A stretch of DNA of 64,000 bases from Williamsia muralis NBRC 105860 (GCF_001598915.1 NZ_BDAP01000001.1:1178001-1242000), one strand, 5' to 3'; shown: positions 28,286 to 39,076, counted from the first letter of the stretch. Notes: a model not told the origin generated them from the sequence alone. A program made the numbers and translations.

Positions 28286-29629
28286 TTACCGGGCAGCGGC
28301 GCGGGTGCGGCTGGGGGCCGAATCCTTGAGCAGGCCTGCGGTGTACCCGACAACCTGGGGGTCGGCCATCGCCTTCCACCGCGGCGCGAGCAGTTTCATG
28401 TAGCGCTCGACGTAGAGCAACTGCTTGCCGACGAGTACCAGTTCACGGGGGAGTCGAGCGTCGTAGTTCTTGGCGAGGTTTGCGAGTTGGCGGCCCAGGT
28501 CGGCGTACGCCATGTTCCCCAGTTCGGTTCCGCCGATGGGGGCGGCGACCCGTCGCAGGTCCTTGGCGGTCTCGCGGACCGAACCCGGTTTCCCGAAGGT
28601 GCCCAGCGCAGCCAGGGCCTGACCGGCGGCCTCGTAGTTGCTGCGCATCAGGTTGCCGAGCAATTCGCGGACGATCATGCGGGTGGTGTCGTCGAAGCGA
28701 CCGACGATGCCCCAGTCGAGGAACACGATGCGCCCGTCGGCGTCGACGAGAACGTTCCCGGCATGCAGATCGCCGTGGAAGATCCCGTCGGTGAAGGCCG
28801 ACTCGAGCAACGACATCAGCAGCGTCTTGACGATCTCGGTGCCGTCGTGACCCGCGCGGCGGATGGCCTTGACGTCGTCGATGCGAATGGCGTCCACCCG
28901 CTCGAGGGTGAGTACCCGCTCGGTGGTGTGGTCCCAGTACACCTTCGGAACGCGCACCTTGTCGGCGTACTTCGACCCCGAGATGGCCGCGGTCCACTCC
29001 TCCATGGCGGCGGCTTCGGTGCGGAAGTCCAGCTCGGAATGGAGGTTGGCGGTGAAGTCCTCGATCACAGCTTTGGCGCTGAGCATGCGTCCGTACGACG
29101 ACAGTTCCACGAGCGCGGCGGTGCGCTGCAGGATCTGCAGGTCGGCGGCCAGCCGGGCCTTGATGCCCGGGCGCTGGATCTTGACGACCACCGACTCGCC
29201 GGTCTTCAGCGTCGCGGTGTGGACCTGCGAGATGGACGCGGAGGCGATCGGCTCGGCGTCGAAGTCGTCGAACACCTCGTCGGGGTCGCGGCCGAGCTGA
29301 CTGGTCAGCAGCGCACGAACCTGCTCGGGGTCGGCAGGGGGCACCCTGTCGAGCAGCGACCGGAACTCATCGGAGAGCACCTTGGGGAACACGCCAGGAC
29401 TCGAGGCGATGAGCTGCCCGAGCTTGACGTAGGTCGGGCCCAGGGCGGCGAACGTGTTGCGCGTCTCGCCGGCTCCGATTGCAGCCGCGTCCTGCTTGTG
29501 GCGTACCCGGGTGGCGAAGCGCGCGCCTCCGCAGACGGCGTGCCAGGCGGTGGCGCCGATGCGCGCCGCCTCGGTGGTCAGCGGCACCTTCTGCAGTGTC
29601 GGTCGTGGCTCGGCTGTGGTGATGGTCAT
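28286..29629 (-). CDS. AarF/ABC1/UbiB-family atypical kinase
   Basis: A 447-aa ABC1-domain protein. Motifs are KLGQLIASSPGVFP (KxGQ), VVVKIQRPG with the ATP-site Lys, and the catalytic HGDLHAGNVLVDADG followed by FLDWGIVG. Family members are atypical ATPases/kinases linked to quinone or lipid metabolism. The ATG at 29629 has GGAGG 5 nt upstream; upstream in-frame codons to 29719 are unlikely to be used. No quinone gene is adjacent, so the role is open. The 267 bp upstream to 29896 show no gene. Confidence 0.88.
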   Translation of the reverse strand: MTITTAEPRPTLQKVPLTTEAARIGATAWHAVCGGARFATRVRHKQDAAAIGAGETRNTFAALGPTYVKLGQLIASSPGVFPKVLSDEFRSLLDRVPPADPEQVRALLTSQLGRDPDEVFDDFDAEPIASASISQVHTATLKTGESVVVKIQRPGIKARLAADLQILQRTAALVELSSYGRMLSAKAVIEDFTANLHSELDFRTEAAAMEEWTAAISGSKYADKVRVPKVYWDHTTERVLTLERVDAIRIDDVKAIRRAGHDGTEIVKTLLMSLLESAFTDGIFHGDLHAGNVLVDADGRIVFLDWGIVGRFDDTTRMIVRELLGNLMRSNYEAAGQALAALGTFGKPGSVRETAKDLRRVAAPIGGTELGNMAYADLGRQLANLAKNYDARLPRELVLVGKQLLYVERYMKLLAPRWKAMADPQVVGYTAGLLKDSAPSRTRAAAR

Positions 29630-29896
29630 GGTCCTCCGCATGCGACTTGTCGCCGGGGCAGGCCGTCCCGGTTTTGGGGACGGCCGATGGTCGATGCTCC
29701 GCCGGACATGGTAGGGCATCTGGCCGTGAGCGCCAGTCGGCTTGTCTTGGGCGCTGCCCGGGCATGCCGCCCCGGTGCGGGACGGCGTGGGCGTGGCGCT
29801 TTCGGTGCTGCAGGACTAGTCGAATCCCCAGGTGGCCGCGTTACGGTGGACCGGTGTGGTCTTGATGACACTGGGCCCCCGAGGCCGGTCGAGCTC

Positions 29897-30913
29897 TCAG
29901 GGTGCGGTCTCGTTGGACTGCCAGGGCAGGTTCGCCCTTCGCGCCGCCGTCACCGGGCAGTAGTGCATCGGCTCGCCACGGACGGCTTCGGGAGGCAGAT
30001 TGCGTATCGGGGTGTCCAGTAGTGGTGCGTCGGCGGGCACCGCTCCGGCCAGCCGATCCCAGGCGTCGCGGCAACGAGGATGTTTGCGGTAGCGCTCGGG
30101 CAACAGGTGCATGAAGGTGTTGACGGCCTTGCCGAACCGGCGGAAACGGCGCTCGTCACGTTCTGACCACGTGAAGCCCATCAGATCGCGAACGGGCTGG
30201 TCGTACAGGCCCACCGTCAGCCAGGTGAAGAATCGTTCGGTGGGGCGGACCAGTTGTTTCCAGACCGGCCGGGGCATCCACGACATCCACGGGGGCGGCG
30301 GCAGTTCGGAGATGTCCAGTACCGTGCGGACGGCGGGATGGTCTTGAAGGACGTTGCGGCACATGTGATCCCAGTACTCTCCGAACTCCTCGTACGTATC
30401 CGGGCATGGCCGGGTGCTCACGCCGTACATCGCGTACCAGGTGCGTGACTCCTCGAACAGCTGACGTTTCTCCGCTTCGGTGATCGGTGGTCCGAAGACC
30501 TCCGCGCACCGGATGTTGCCGTACCAGAAGGTGGCGTGCGCCCAGTAGAAGACTTCCGGATCGAGCGCGTGATAGCGGCTGCCGTCGGGCATCGCACCCT
30601 TGATCTCGCGGTGGTAGTCCCGAACCTCGCGGCCGGTGTCCTCGGTGCCGTCGAACACCACCCCGATGATCGGATACAGCGACCGCATCAACCGCTCCCA
30701 GCGTTCGCCGAAGAAGTCGGAGTGCTCCCACACTGCCGCACCGAGCTTGGGGTGCATGTTCTGCATCGAGCCCGACCACAGGCCGATGAGCATTCCGTGC
30801 CAGCCGCCGAAGAACTTCCAGGTCACCGAATCCGGGCCGAGCAGTTGTGGCACGGGCTCTGATGCGGGCGGGACGGGCGTGGTGATCGGTCGGGTATCGC
30901 GCAGGTCGGTCAC
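29897..30913 (-). CDS. oxygenase MpaB family (DUF2236) protein
   Basis: A 338-aa member of the DUF2236/MpaB family, which includes heme-containing latex-clearing protein and fungal MpaB oxygenase. Family features include WKFFGGWHGMLIGLWSGSMQNMHPKLGAAV, RLMRSLYPIIGVVFDG and the conserved FYWAHATFWYG histidine region. No signal peptide. The GTG at 30913 has AAGGA 8 nt upstream; the ATG at 30922 would adjoin that AAGG directly, so GTG is preferred. A 26-bp palindrome lies 43 bp upstream. The substrate is unknown. Confidence 0.82.
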   Translation of the reverse strand: MTDLRDTRPITTPVPPASEPVPQLLGPDSVTWKFFGGWHGMLIGLWSGSMQNMHPKLGAAVWEHSDFFGERWERLMRSLYPIIGVVFDGTEDTGREVRDYHREIKGAMPDGSRYHALDPEVFYWAHATFWYGNIRCAEVFGPPITEAEKRQLFEESRTWYAMYGVSTRPCPDTYEEFGEYWDHMCRNVLQDHPAVRTVLDISELPPPPWMSWMPRPVWKQLVRPTERFFTWLTVGLYDQPVRDLMGFTWSERDERRFRRFGKAVNTFMHLLPERYRKHPRCRDAWDRLAGAVPADAPLLDTPIRNLPPEAVRGEPMHYCPVTAARRANLPWQSNETAP

Positions 30914-30955
30914 GGGAGACATCCTTCGTCGACGGCCGGTGCCGTGGGACACCAA

Positions 30956-30981
30956 TGAGACGAAACTGTAGATCCGTCTCA
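30956..30981. promoter_or_regulatory. operator-like palindrome upstream of the MpaB gene
   Basis: A 26-bp inverted repeat with terminal arms TGAGACG and CGTCTCA, 10 of 13 positions symmetrical across the dyad. It lies in the divergent gap between the MpaB-like gene and the aldose epimerase. DUF2236 genes are often controlled by TetR proteins, which bind sites of this type; no regulator gene is adjacent here. Confidence 0.45.
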
Positions 30982-31075
30982 CGGGAGTGTCAACCGCCAC
31001 AGCCGAATGGATGAAAGCTTTTGCCGGGGCGACAACTTCGCATCGCCACCCCAAGTGGCGGCTAAGCTGACCGAT

Positions 31076-31987
31076 GTGGCCGGGCACAGCATCGAAGCGG
31101 ATGGATACAGCGCACAGATCGCCGCGACCGGCGCGGGGCTCCGGGCCGTCAGGTGGCGCGGCCGGCTCCTCACCGAGACCTGGGAGATCGAACCGGGGGT
31201 CAAGCCTCCGCTCTCGTGCGGATTGGTGCTCTCGCCGTGGCCGAATCGCACCGGCGACGGCCGATACACCTTCGACGGCACGTCGTACGAGCTCCCCATC
31301 ACAGAAGCCGGGCGGAACAACGCCAACCATGGCTTCGTGCGGATGGTGGACTGGAATGTCCTAGACCAGACCCCAACGTCGGTGACCCTCGGCGTTGCCG
31401 TCGGGCAGCATCCCGGTTGGCCGTTCGACCTCCAGCTGACCGCCACCTACGCCGTGGGGCCCGATGGCCTCACCGTCACCCACACCACCACCAACACCGG
31501 GACCATCCGCGCGCCGTACGCATTGGGGCAGCACACCTTCGTCCGCGTGGGCGACGTCCCTGCCGACGACTGCTCACTGCAGCTGGCTGCGAAGAAGTAC
31601 CAGCCGCTAGACCCCGAACGCCAACTCCCCGACGGCGACCCCGTCGACGTCGCCGGCACCGAGTTCGACTTCCGGACACCACGACCGGTCGAGGGAGTGT
31701 GGCTCGACACCCCGTTCACCGCGATGGCTGGTGACGACGGCATCATCACCCATCGCCTGATCGGCTCGGACGGGACCACCGAACTGTGGACCGACCTCAA
31801 CTTCTCGTGGGTCCAGGCCTTCACCGCCGACCCGGGCCACGACCAGCCGTACCCCGGTCGCGGCAGGGCCGTGGCCATCGAACCGATGACCGCGCCGCCC
31901 AACGCCCTTGCCACCGGGACCGATCTGATCGTGCTCGAACCGGGCCAGATCTGGACCGGCCGCTGGGGCCTGCGATTCCGGGAATGA
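31076..31987 (+). CDS. aldose 1-epimerase family protein
   Basis: A 303-aa galactose mutarotase-like protein that interconverts sugar anomers. The conserved substrate/catalytic histidines are in NNANHGFVRMVDW (NHG) and ALGQHTFVRVG; SPWPNRTGDGRYTF is the arginine motif. The GTG at 31076 (VAGHSIEADGYSA) is chosen because the earlier in-frame start (31007) adds 23 residues with no family similarity. The stop is 10 nt before the PfkB kinase GTG; the two likely form an operon for a sugar substrate. Confidence 0.85.
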   Translation: MAGHSIEADGYSAQIAATGAGLRAVRWRGRLLTETWEIEPGVKPPLSCGLVLSPWPNRTGDGRYTFDGTSYELPITEAGRNNANHGFVRMVDWNVLDQTPTSVTLGVAVGQHPGWPFDLQLTATYAVGPDGLTVTHTTTNTGTIRAPYALGQHTFVRVGDVPADDCSLQLAAKKYQPLDPERQLPDGDPVDVAGTEFDFRTPRPVEGVWLDTPFTAMAGDDGIITHRLIGSDGTTELWTDLNFSWVQAFTADPGHDQPYPGRGRAVAIEPMTAPPNALATGTDLIVLEPGQIWTGRWGLRFRE

Positions 31988-31997
31988 GGGTGGCGCC

Positions 31998-32927
31998 GTG
32001 AGAGAAATCGTCGTGTGTGGAGAAGCGCTGGTGGACCTGGTGCCGTCTGCGCCCGGTGCGCTGAGTCCGCTCACACCTGCCTTGGGCGGCGGCCCGTTCA
32101 ACGCCGCGATCACCTTGGGCCGGCTCGGGTCCGCGGTGTCGTTGTGCTCGCGGGTGTCCACCGACGCATTCGGCGATGCCCTCGCTGATGCACTTCGTTC
32201 CGCCGGCGTGAATCTCTCTCTGCTGCAACGTGGTTCGGAACCGACCACGCTTGCTCTCACCAGTATCGGCGACGACGGATCGGCGCAGTACAACTTCTAT
32301 CTGCAGGGCACCGCCGACCGGTTGGTCGCCGATCCGGGTGAGCTGCCGCGCACGGTCGCCGCTCTCGCTTTCGGAACCTTGTCGATGGTGCTCGAGCCCG
32401 GCGCGAGCGTCTACGAGAAGCTCCTGCACCGCAGTCATGGCGAGGGCCGCCTCACACTGCTCGACCCCAACATCCGCGCCGGTGTGATCGATGACCCCGA
32501 CGCTTACCGCAAGCGCTTTGCCTCGTGGTTGCCGTCGCTCGACATCGTCAAGGTGTCCGACGACGACGCCGAATGGCTGGCCGAGGGCGCCGCGGGAACA
32601 GATCCGGACCGCTGGATCGAAGCCGGCGTGGGCGCGGTTGTCATCACGCACGGCGGCGATGGACTCAGTGTTCGCACGCCCGACCTCACCGCGCATGTAC
32701 CCGGCCGGAGAGTCGATGTGATCGACACCATAGGGGCAGGTGACACGATTTGTGGCGCCCTGCTGCATTGGCTGGGAACCCGCCGCTTCCTCGACCCCGC
32801 GCTGCTCCGCACGATGACCGAAAACGACTGGTCAGAGGCCCTGCGGTTCGCTTCCCGGGCGGCCGCGATCACCGTGTCGCGGCCCGGTGCGGACCCTCCG
32901 TGGGCGGGCGAGCTGGAAACCGACTAG
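31998..32927 (+). CDS. PfkB-family carbohydrate kinase (fructokinase-like)
   Basis: A 309-aa ribokinase-fold sugar kinase. N-terminal GEALVDLVPS and GGGPFNAAITLGRLG (PfkB signature 1), and C-terminal DTIGAGDTICGALL (signature 2, catalytic Asp and anion hole). The start is GTG at 31998 with GAGGGTGG about 6 nt upstream. Paired with the epimerase, it probably phosphorylates the released hexose; the closest functional label is fructokinase, which is inferred. Confidence 0.87.
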   Translation: MREIVVCGEALVDLVPSAPGALSPLTPALGGGPFNAAITLGRLGSAVSLCSRVSTDAFGDALADALRSAGVNLSLLQRGSEPTTLALTSIGDDGSAQYNFYLQGTADRLVADPGELPRTVAALAFGTLSMVLEPGASVYEKLLHRSHGEGRLTLLDPNIRAGVIDDPDAYRKRFASWLPSLDIVKVSDDDAEWLAEGAAGTDPDRWIEAGVGAVVITHGGDGLSVRTPDLTAHVPGRRVDVIDTIGAGDTICGALLHWLGTRRFLDPALLRTMTENDWSEALRFASRAAAITVSRPGADPPWAGELETD

Positions 32928-32977
32928 GTTGTTAACCGGGTCGCACGATCGTTACGACGGCCCCGGAGGTAAAACAC

Positions 32978-33004
32978 CTGCACCGGTTCACGAGACCGGT
33001 GCAG
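32978..33004 (+). promoter_or_regulatory. perfect stem-loop in the gltA 5' leader
   Basis: CTGCACCGGT (32978-32987) and ACCGGTGCAG (32995-33004), a 10-bp perfect stem with a 7-nt loop, ends 10 nt before the gltA Shine-Dalgarno AGGGGAGG. No U-tract follows, so it is not a normal terminator of the upstream kinase gene. It could be an operator or an RNA element controlling translation or stability. Confidence 0.45.
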
Positions 33005-33027
33005 CCCGTCGAAAAGGGGAGGACCAA

Positions 33028-34350
<1,323 letters not shown>

Positions 34351-34353
34351 ACC

Positions 34354-34713
34354 ATGACAAAACCTGAGATCGAATTCCCCCAAGGCCCCGCACCCACCGA
34401 ACTGGTGAGCACCGACCTGGTGATCGGTGACGGCGACGTCGCTGTTGCCGGTGGAGTGGTCGACGTCCACTACGTCGGCGTCGAGTACGAGACAGGCGAG
34501 GAGTTCGACTCCTCGTGGAACCGCGGCCAGTCCGCCAACTTCCCGCTCGACCGGCTGATCCCCGGCTGGCAGGAGGGTATCCCCGGTATGAAGGTCGGCG
34601 GCCGCCGCCAGCTCACCGTGCCGCCCGAGCTCGCTTACGGGCCCGAGGGTGCCGGACACCGGCTGTCGGGTAAGACACTGATCTTCGTGATCGATCTGCT
34701 CGGCGTTTCCTAG
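34354..34713 (+). CDS. FKBP-type peptidyl-prolyl cis-trans isomerase
   Basis: A 119-aa single-domain FKBP without a signal peptide. Active-site motifs are VDVHYVGVEYETGEEFDSSW, LDRLIPGWQEGIPGMKVGGRRQLTVPPELAYG and TLIFVIDLLGV. It catalyses proline isomerisation during protein folding in the cytoplasm. It starts 3 nt after the gltA stop, so co-transcribed with it, an arrangement seen in other mycolata. A strong terminator follows. Confidence 0.95.
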   Translation: MTKPEIEFPQGPAPTELVSTDLVIGDGDVAVAGGVVDVHYVGVEYETGEEFDSSWNRGQSANFPLDRLIPGWQEGIPGMKVGGRRQLTVPPELAYGPEGAGHRLSGKTLIFVIDLLGVS

Positions 34714-34736
34714 GTCCCGGTACGCAATTTTCGCAG

Positions 34737-34768
34737 CAGCCCTGCACGGTCACCGTGCGGGGCTGTTT
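34737..34768 (+). terminator. intrinsic terminator after gltA-FKBP
   Basis: CAGCCCTGCACGG (34737-34749) pairs with CCGTGCGGGGCTG (34753-34765) with one T-G wobble and a 3-nt loop, followed by TTT. Located 24 nt after the FKBP stop. Confidence 0.8.
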
Positions 34769-34867
34769 GCTGTCTCCAGTACCTACGCTGGTTGCCCCCG
34801 GTGAACGGGCGGTGATCTCCTGGGCGTTCACAGCCACTGACGGCTTTGTGCGCGATAGGTTTACGGG

Positions 34868-36403
34868 GTGATCGCGCACCCGTTCATCTACGAGATCAAC
34901 ACGTGGCCGTGGCTCGACGAGCTCAGCAGGAGGTGCGGCCGGCGCGTCGAATTGGGTGGTGTCCCCGGCGAGGTGTGGGACGCGATCGCGGCGTCCGGTG
35001 CTGATGCGGTGTGGCTGATGGGGGTGTGGCAGCGCAGCCCGGCCGGTGTCGCGATCGCCAGAGCGGACGAGGCGCTGGTGCAGCATTGCCGGGACATCCT
35101 GCCCGACTTCACCATCGATGACATCGTCGGTTCGCCGTACTGCATCCGTGGATACGAGGTGGACCCGATGCTCGGCGGCCCCGACGGGCTGGCGTCGGCA
35201 CGGCAGGCCCTTGCCGACCACGGGATTCGCTTGATCTTGGACTTCGTGCCCAACCATGTTGCGCCCGACCAGTCGTGGACCACCGCGCATCCGGAGTTCT
35301 TCGTCGGCGGCACCGCCGATGACCTGCGCGAGGAACCGACGTCCTTCATCGAGGTCGGCGATAAGGTACTCGCGAACGGCCGCGACCCCTACTTCCCTGC
35401 GTGGCCCGACGTCGTGCAACTCAATGCCTTCTCCACCGAGTTGCGTGCGGCCGTCATCACCACCCTCACGCGGATCGCCGAACAGTGTGATGGCGTCCGG
35501 TGCGACATGGCGATGCTGATGATGAACGACGTGTTCGGCAGAACCTGGGGTGAACGCGCGGGAGATGTTCCGTCACAAGAGTATTGGCCGCTCGTAATCG
35601 GCGCTGTGAGGTCGGTGCACCCCGACTTCACATTCATCGCGGAGGCGTACTGGGACCTCGAGGCCGCCCTGCAGGAGCAGGGATTCGACTATTGCTACGA
35701 CAAGGGTCTGTACGACCGCTTCGTCGAAGGCGGTGACTCTGCCGCGGTCAGAAGGCAACTCGATGCCGAGCCGGGCCATCTCAGCCGGCTCGTCCGATTC
35801 CTCGAAAATCACGACGAGCCCAGGGCTGCATCGGTGTTCGCGCTCGAGGGGCACAAGATCGCGGCAGTCACGTCGTTCACCCAGCCCGGCGCGAGGTTGG
35901 TCTACGACGGCCAGTTCGAGGGCCGGCGCGTGCATCTCCCTGTGCAACTGGGCCGCAGCCCGGTGGAGGAGGTCGACAACGAGCTGCTCGACTTCTACGG
36001 CCGGCTGACGAACATTCTGCGCGACACCACATTCCGTACCGGATCGTGGGCCACGGCCGAGATCACCGGATGGGCCGACAACTCCACAACAGCGGATCTG
36101 CTGGCATGGACCTGGCATGGGGATAGCCGCTGGCTCGTCGTGGTGAACCTCGGCGACAAGGTCGCCAGTGGCATGGTTCGAGCACGATGGGACGGCCGTG
36201 GGGCACTGGATCCGCAGCACGTCACGCAGGTCGATGAGGTCGACCTCATCGACGACACCCGCGACTTGCGATATCGCCGGAGCACCGCCGATCTGACCGA
36301 CGGCCTGTTCGTCGAGCTGGGCCCCAGGCTGTGGCACCTGTTCCGGGTGGAGCCTGCCCCTGCGGAGAACACTGCCGATGATGCTGAACGCGAGGCGATC
36401 TGA
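34868..36403 (+). CDS. GH13 alpha-amylase family glycosidase
   Basis: A 511-aa (beta/alpha)8 GH13 enzyme without a signal peptide. Region I is DFVPNH (125-130), region II GVRCDMAM with nucleophile Asp213, region III FIAEAYWD with acid/base Glu259, and region IV FLENHDEPR with Asp316; all catalytic residues are present. The N-terminus IYEINTWPWLDEL and the cytoplasmic location are typical of intracellular alpha-glucan or trehalose-type enzymes; the specificity is unknown. The start is GTG at 34868, with TAGGTT 6 nt upstream (leaderless-like). The stop directly abuts the next gene's GTG. Confidence 0.88.
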   Translation: MIAHPFIYEINTWPWLDELSRRCGRRVELGGVPGEVWDAIAASGADAVWLMGVWQRSPAGVAIARADEALVQHCRDILPDFTIDDIVGSPYCIRGYEVDPMLGGPDGLASARQALADHGIRLILDFVPNHVAPDQSWTTAHPEFFVGGTADDLREEPTSFIEVGDKVLANGRDPYFPAWPDVVQLNAFSTELRAAVITTLTRIAEQCDGVRCDMAMLMMNDVFGRTWGERAGDVPSQEYWPLVIGAVRSVHPDFTFIAEAYWDLEAALQEQGFDYCYDKGLYDRFVEGGDSAAVRRQLDAEPGHLSRLVRFLENHDEPRAASVFALEGHKIAAVTSFTQPGARLVYDGQFEGRRVHLPVQLGRSPVEEVDNELLDFYGRLTNILRDTTFRTGSWATAEITGWADNSTTADLLAWTWHGDSRWLVVVNLGDKVASGMVRARWDGRGALDPQHVTQVDEVDLIDDTRDLRYRRSTADLTDGLFVELGPRLWHLFRVEPAPAENTADDAEREAI

Positions 36404-39076
36404 GTGAACGGGCAACACCGCCGGCCAGGTGGTACAGCCGAGCATCAGCGTCTCGCCGAAGCCACTGGCCGTCTCGAAGACGGGTTGCACGATGCGAACC
36501 CGTGGTACCTATGGGGTCCGTATCTGTCCGAGCGGGCATGGGGGACGGTGCGCGAAGATTACAGCGACGACGGAAACGCATGGGACCACTTCCCCCATGA
36601 CCATGCGCGTTCCCGTGCCTACCGCTGGAACGAAGACGGTATGGCCGGGATCTCCGACATCGGGCACGAGTTCTGCCTGTCGTTGGCATTGTGGAACGGC
36701 GTCGACCCGATCCTCAAAGAGCGCATGTTCGGACTCACCGGCCCGCAGGGCAATCACGGTGAAGACGTCAAAGAGTACTGGTGGTATCTGCAGGGTTTGC
36801 CGAGTCATGCTCTGCTGCAATGGCGTTACCACTACCCGCAGGCGGCGTTTCCCTACGAGCAACTGGTGGTGGAGAACGCCCGGCGCGGACGCGACGACTT
36901 CGAGTACGAGCTGCTCGACACCGGGGTCTTCGACGACGGCCGCTACTGGGTTGTCGATGTCACCTATGCCAAAGCCGGTCCGACCGACATCCTGATGACC
37001 ATCAGCGTCACCAACAACGGCGCGGACGACGCGTCGATCGACGTGCTGCCCACCGGCTGGTTCAGGAACACCTGGCGCGCCGGCGGCGAGCAGAACATCC
37101 CGGGTTTGGCCGCCGACGGTGATGCGGTGGTACTCCAGCACGCCCGGCTCGACGGCTACCGACTGCGGGCGGCGCCGGCAAGTGATGGCACCGAGCCGCG
37201 GGTTCTGTTCTGCGACAACGAGACCAACATTCCCAAGATCTTCGGCGGTGACCCGATCACGCCGTACCCGAAAGACGGGATCAACGACCACGTGGTCGCG
37301 GGCGCCGCGACGGTCAATCCGGCGCAACACGGAAGCAAGGCAGCCTGGTGGTACCACCTGGACGTGCCCGCGGGACATACGGTGCAGGCGCGGGTGCGGT
37401 TGTCCGGACCGGACGCCGCCGGCTCCAGTGAGAATGACTGGGCGGGAGACGACTTCGGCAGAATCGCCGCGCTGAGGCAAAGCGAGGCGGACGAGTTCTA
37501 TACCGCCATCGGACCCGATCTCGACACCGAGCAGATGCGGATCCTCACCCAGGCCGCCGCGGGTTTGATCTGGAGTAAGCAGATGTACTCCTATCAGGTC
37601 GCGCGATGGCTCGACGGTGATCCCGCGGAACCGCCGCCCCCAGCGGGACATCAACACGGGCGCAACACCGATTGGCGACACCTCGATGCCTTCGACATCC
37701 TGGCGATGCCGGACCCGTGGGAGTACCCGTGGTTTGCTGCCTGGGACCTGGCTTTTCACTCCATCTCGTGGGCGCATCTGGATCCGGCATTCGCGAAGTA
37801 TCAGTTGATAGTGCTCCTGCGGGAGTGGTTCCTGCACCCCAATGGTGCTCTGCCCGCCTATGAGTGGAGTTTCGACGACGTCAACCCGCCGGTGCATGCC
37901 CTCGCGGCGCTGCGGGTTTTCAACATCGACGGCGGCACCGACATCGAGTTCCTCGAACGGGTCTTCCAGAAGCTGCTGCTCAACTTCACCTGGTGGGTGA
38001 ATCGACAGGACCCGCACGGCAACAACGTTTTCGGTGGCGGGTTCCTCGGCCTCGACAACATCAGTCCGGTCGACCGATCACACCTTCCGCCGGGCACCAC
38101 GCTCGAGCAGTCCGACGGCACGGGGTGGATGGCGTTCTATGCCGAGGCCATGCTGGGCATTGCGCTGGCACTGGCCGACCATGACCCCGTCTACGAAGAC
38201 ATGGTGATCAAGTTCCTCGAGCACTTCACCCTGATCGCGCAGTCGCTCAAGGAATCCGGTCTGTACAACGTGGAAGACGGCTTCTACTACGACCGGCTGA
38301 CTGACCCTGACGGCACGTGCGAGTCGATCAAGGTGCAGAGTCTTGTCGGGTTGATCCCGGCACTGGCCGCCGCCGAGATCCCTGCGCGCAATGCCCAGCG
38401 GATGAGCAGGTTACGGAAACGATTCACCCGGCGGTTCACGGCTCTCGGCATCGGGGGCGCGCAGTCGTGGCGGATCCGAACCGACGACGACAAACCGCGC
38501 ATCTTGCTGTCGGTGCTGTCTGCCGACCAGTTGCGGTCGTTGATGCGCACGGTGTTCGACGAGGACGCAATGCTCTCCGACCACGGTCTGCGCTCTTTGT
38601 CGAAGAAGTACCGCGAGCCGTACACGTTGCCCGGTGCCACCGGGGCGGTCATCGATTACGAGCCCGCGGAGTCGCGGACCGCCATGTACGGCGGCAACTC
38701 TAATTGGCGGGGGCCGGTGTGGTTCCCGATCAACTACCTGGCGATCCGGGCGCTGGTGCAATATGGGCGCTTCTTCGGCACCGAGGCGACGATGGCTTAC
38801 CCCACCGGCGCGGACGCCGACTCGGACTTTTTCGAGATCGCCCAAGACCTGGCGGACCGGCTGGTGTCGATCTGGTTGCCCGACGCGGACGGCCGCCGTC
38901 CCGTGTACGGGGGAACAGAGATCTTCCAGACCGACCCCGCGTGGAAAGACAACCTGTTGTTCAACGAGTACTTCCACGGAGACAACGGGGCCGGTCTCGG
39001 TGCGAGTCACCAAACGGGATGGACTGCGCTGGTCATCGACCTGCTGTTGCATCCGCCGAAGCATTCGCGACATTGA
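36404..39076 (+). CDS. GH63-like (MGH1-like) glycosidase
   Basis: An 890-aa intracellular protein of the GH63/mannosylglycerate-hydrolase-like family. The N-terminal beta domain (about 1-330) begins WYLWGPYLSERAWGTVREDYS. The (alpha/alpha)6 barrel (about 370-890) has EYPWFAAWDLAFHS, YEWSFDDVNPPVHALA and the late WRGPVWFPINYLAIRAL motif, which carries active-site residues in this family. The start is GTG at 36404, immediately after the GH13 stop, so the two must be co-expressed. Related enzymes hydrolyse alpha-glucosides such as glucosylglycerate; the substrate here is unproven. Confidence 0.82.
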   Translation: MNGQHRRPGGTAEHQRLAEATGRLEDGLHDANPWYLWGPYLSERAWGTVREDYSDDGNAWDHFPHDHARSRAYRWNEDGMAGISDIGHEFCLSLALWNGVDPILKERMFGLTGPQGNHGEDVKEYWWYLQGLPSHALLQWRYHYPQAAFPYEQLVVENARRGRDDFEYELLDTGVFDDGRYWVVDVTYAKAGPTDILMTISVTNNGADDASIDVLPTGWFRNTWRAGGEQNIPGLAADGDAVVLQHARLDGYRLRAAPASDGTEPRVLFCDNETNIPKIFGGDPITPYPKDGINDHVVAGAATVNPAQHGSKAAWWYHLDVPAGHTVQARVRLSGPDAAGSSENDWAGDDFGRIAALRQSEADEFYTAIGPDLDTEQMRILTQAAAGLIWSKQMYSYQVARWLDGDPAEPPPPAGHQHGRNTDWRHLDAFDILAMPDPWEYPWFAAWDLAFHSISWAHLDPAFAKYQLIVLLREWFLHPNGALPAYEWSFDDVNPPVHALAALRVFNIDGGTDIEFLERVFQKLLLNFTWWVNRQDPHGNNVFGGGFLGLDNISPVDRSHLPPGTTLEQSDGTGWMAFYAEAMLGIALALADHDPVYEDMVIKFLEHFTLIAQSLKESGLYNVEDGFYYDRLTDPDGTCESIKVQSLVGLIPALAAAEIPARNAQRMSRLRKRFTRRFTALGIGGAQSWRIRTDDDKPRILLSVLSADQLRSLMRTVFDEDAMLSDHGLRSLSKKYREPYTLPGATGAVIDYEPAESRTAMYGGNSNWRGPVWFPINYLAIRALVQYGRFFGTEATMAYPTGADADSDFFEIAQDLADRLVSIWLPDADGRRPVYGGTEIFQTDPAWKDNLLFNEYFHGDNGAGLGASHQTGWTALVIDLLLHPPKHSRH

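Noticed and set aside
36509-38017. 502-codon minus-strand frame opposite the GH63-like gene
   Set aside because: High-GC antisense frame with no similarity; the plus-strand gene is well supported.
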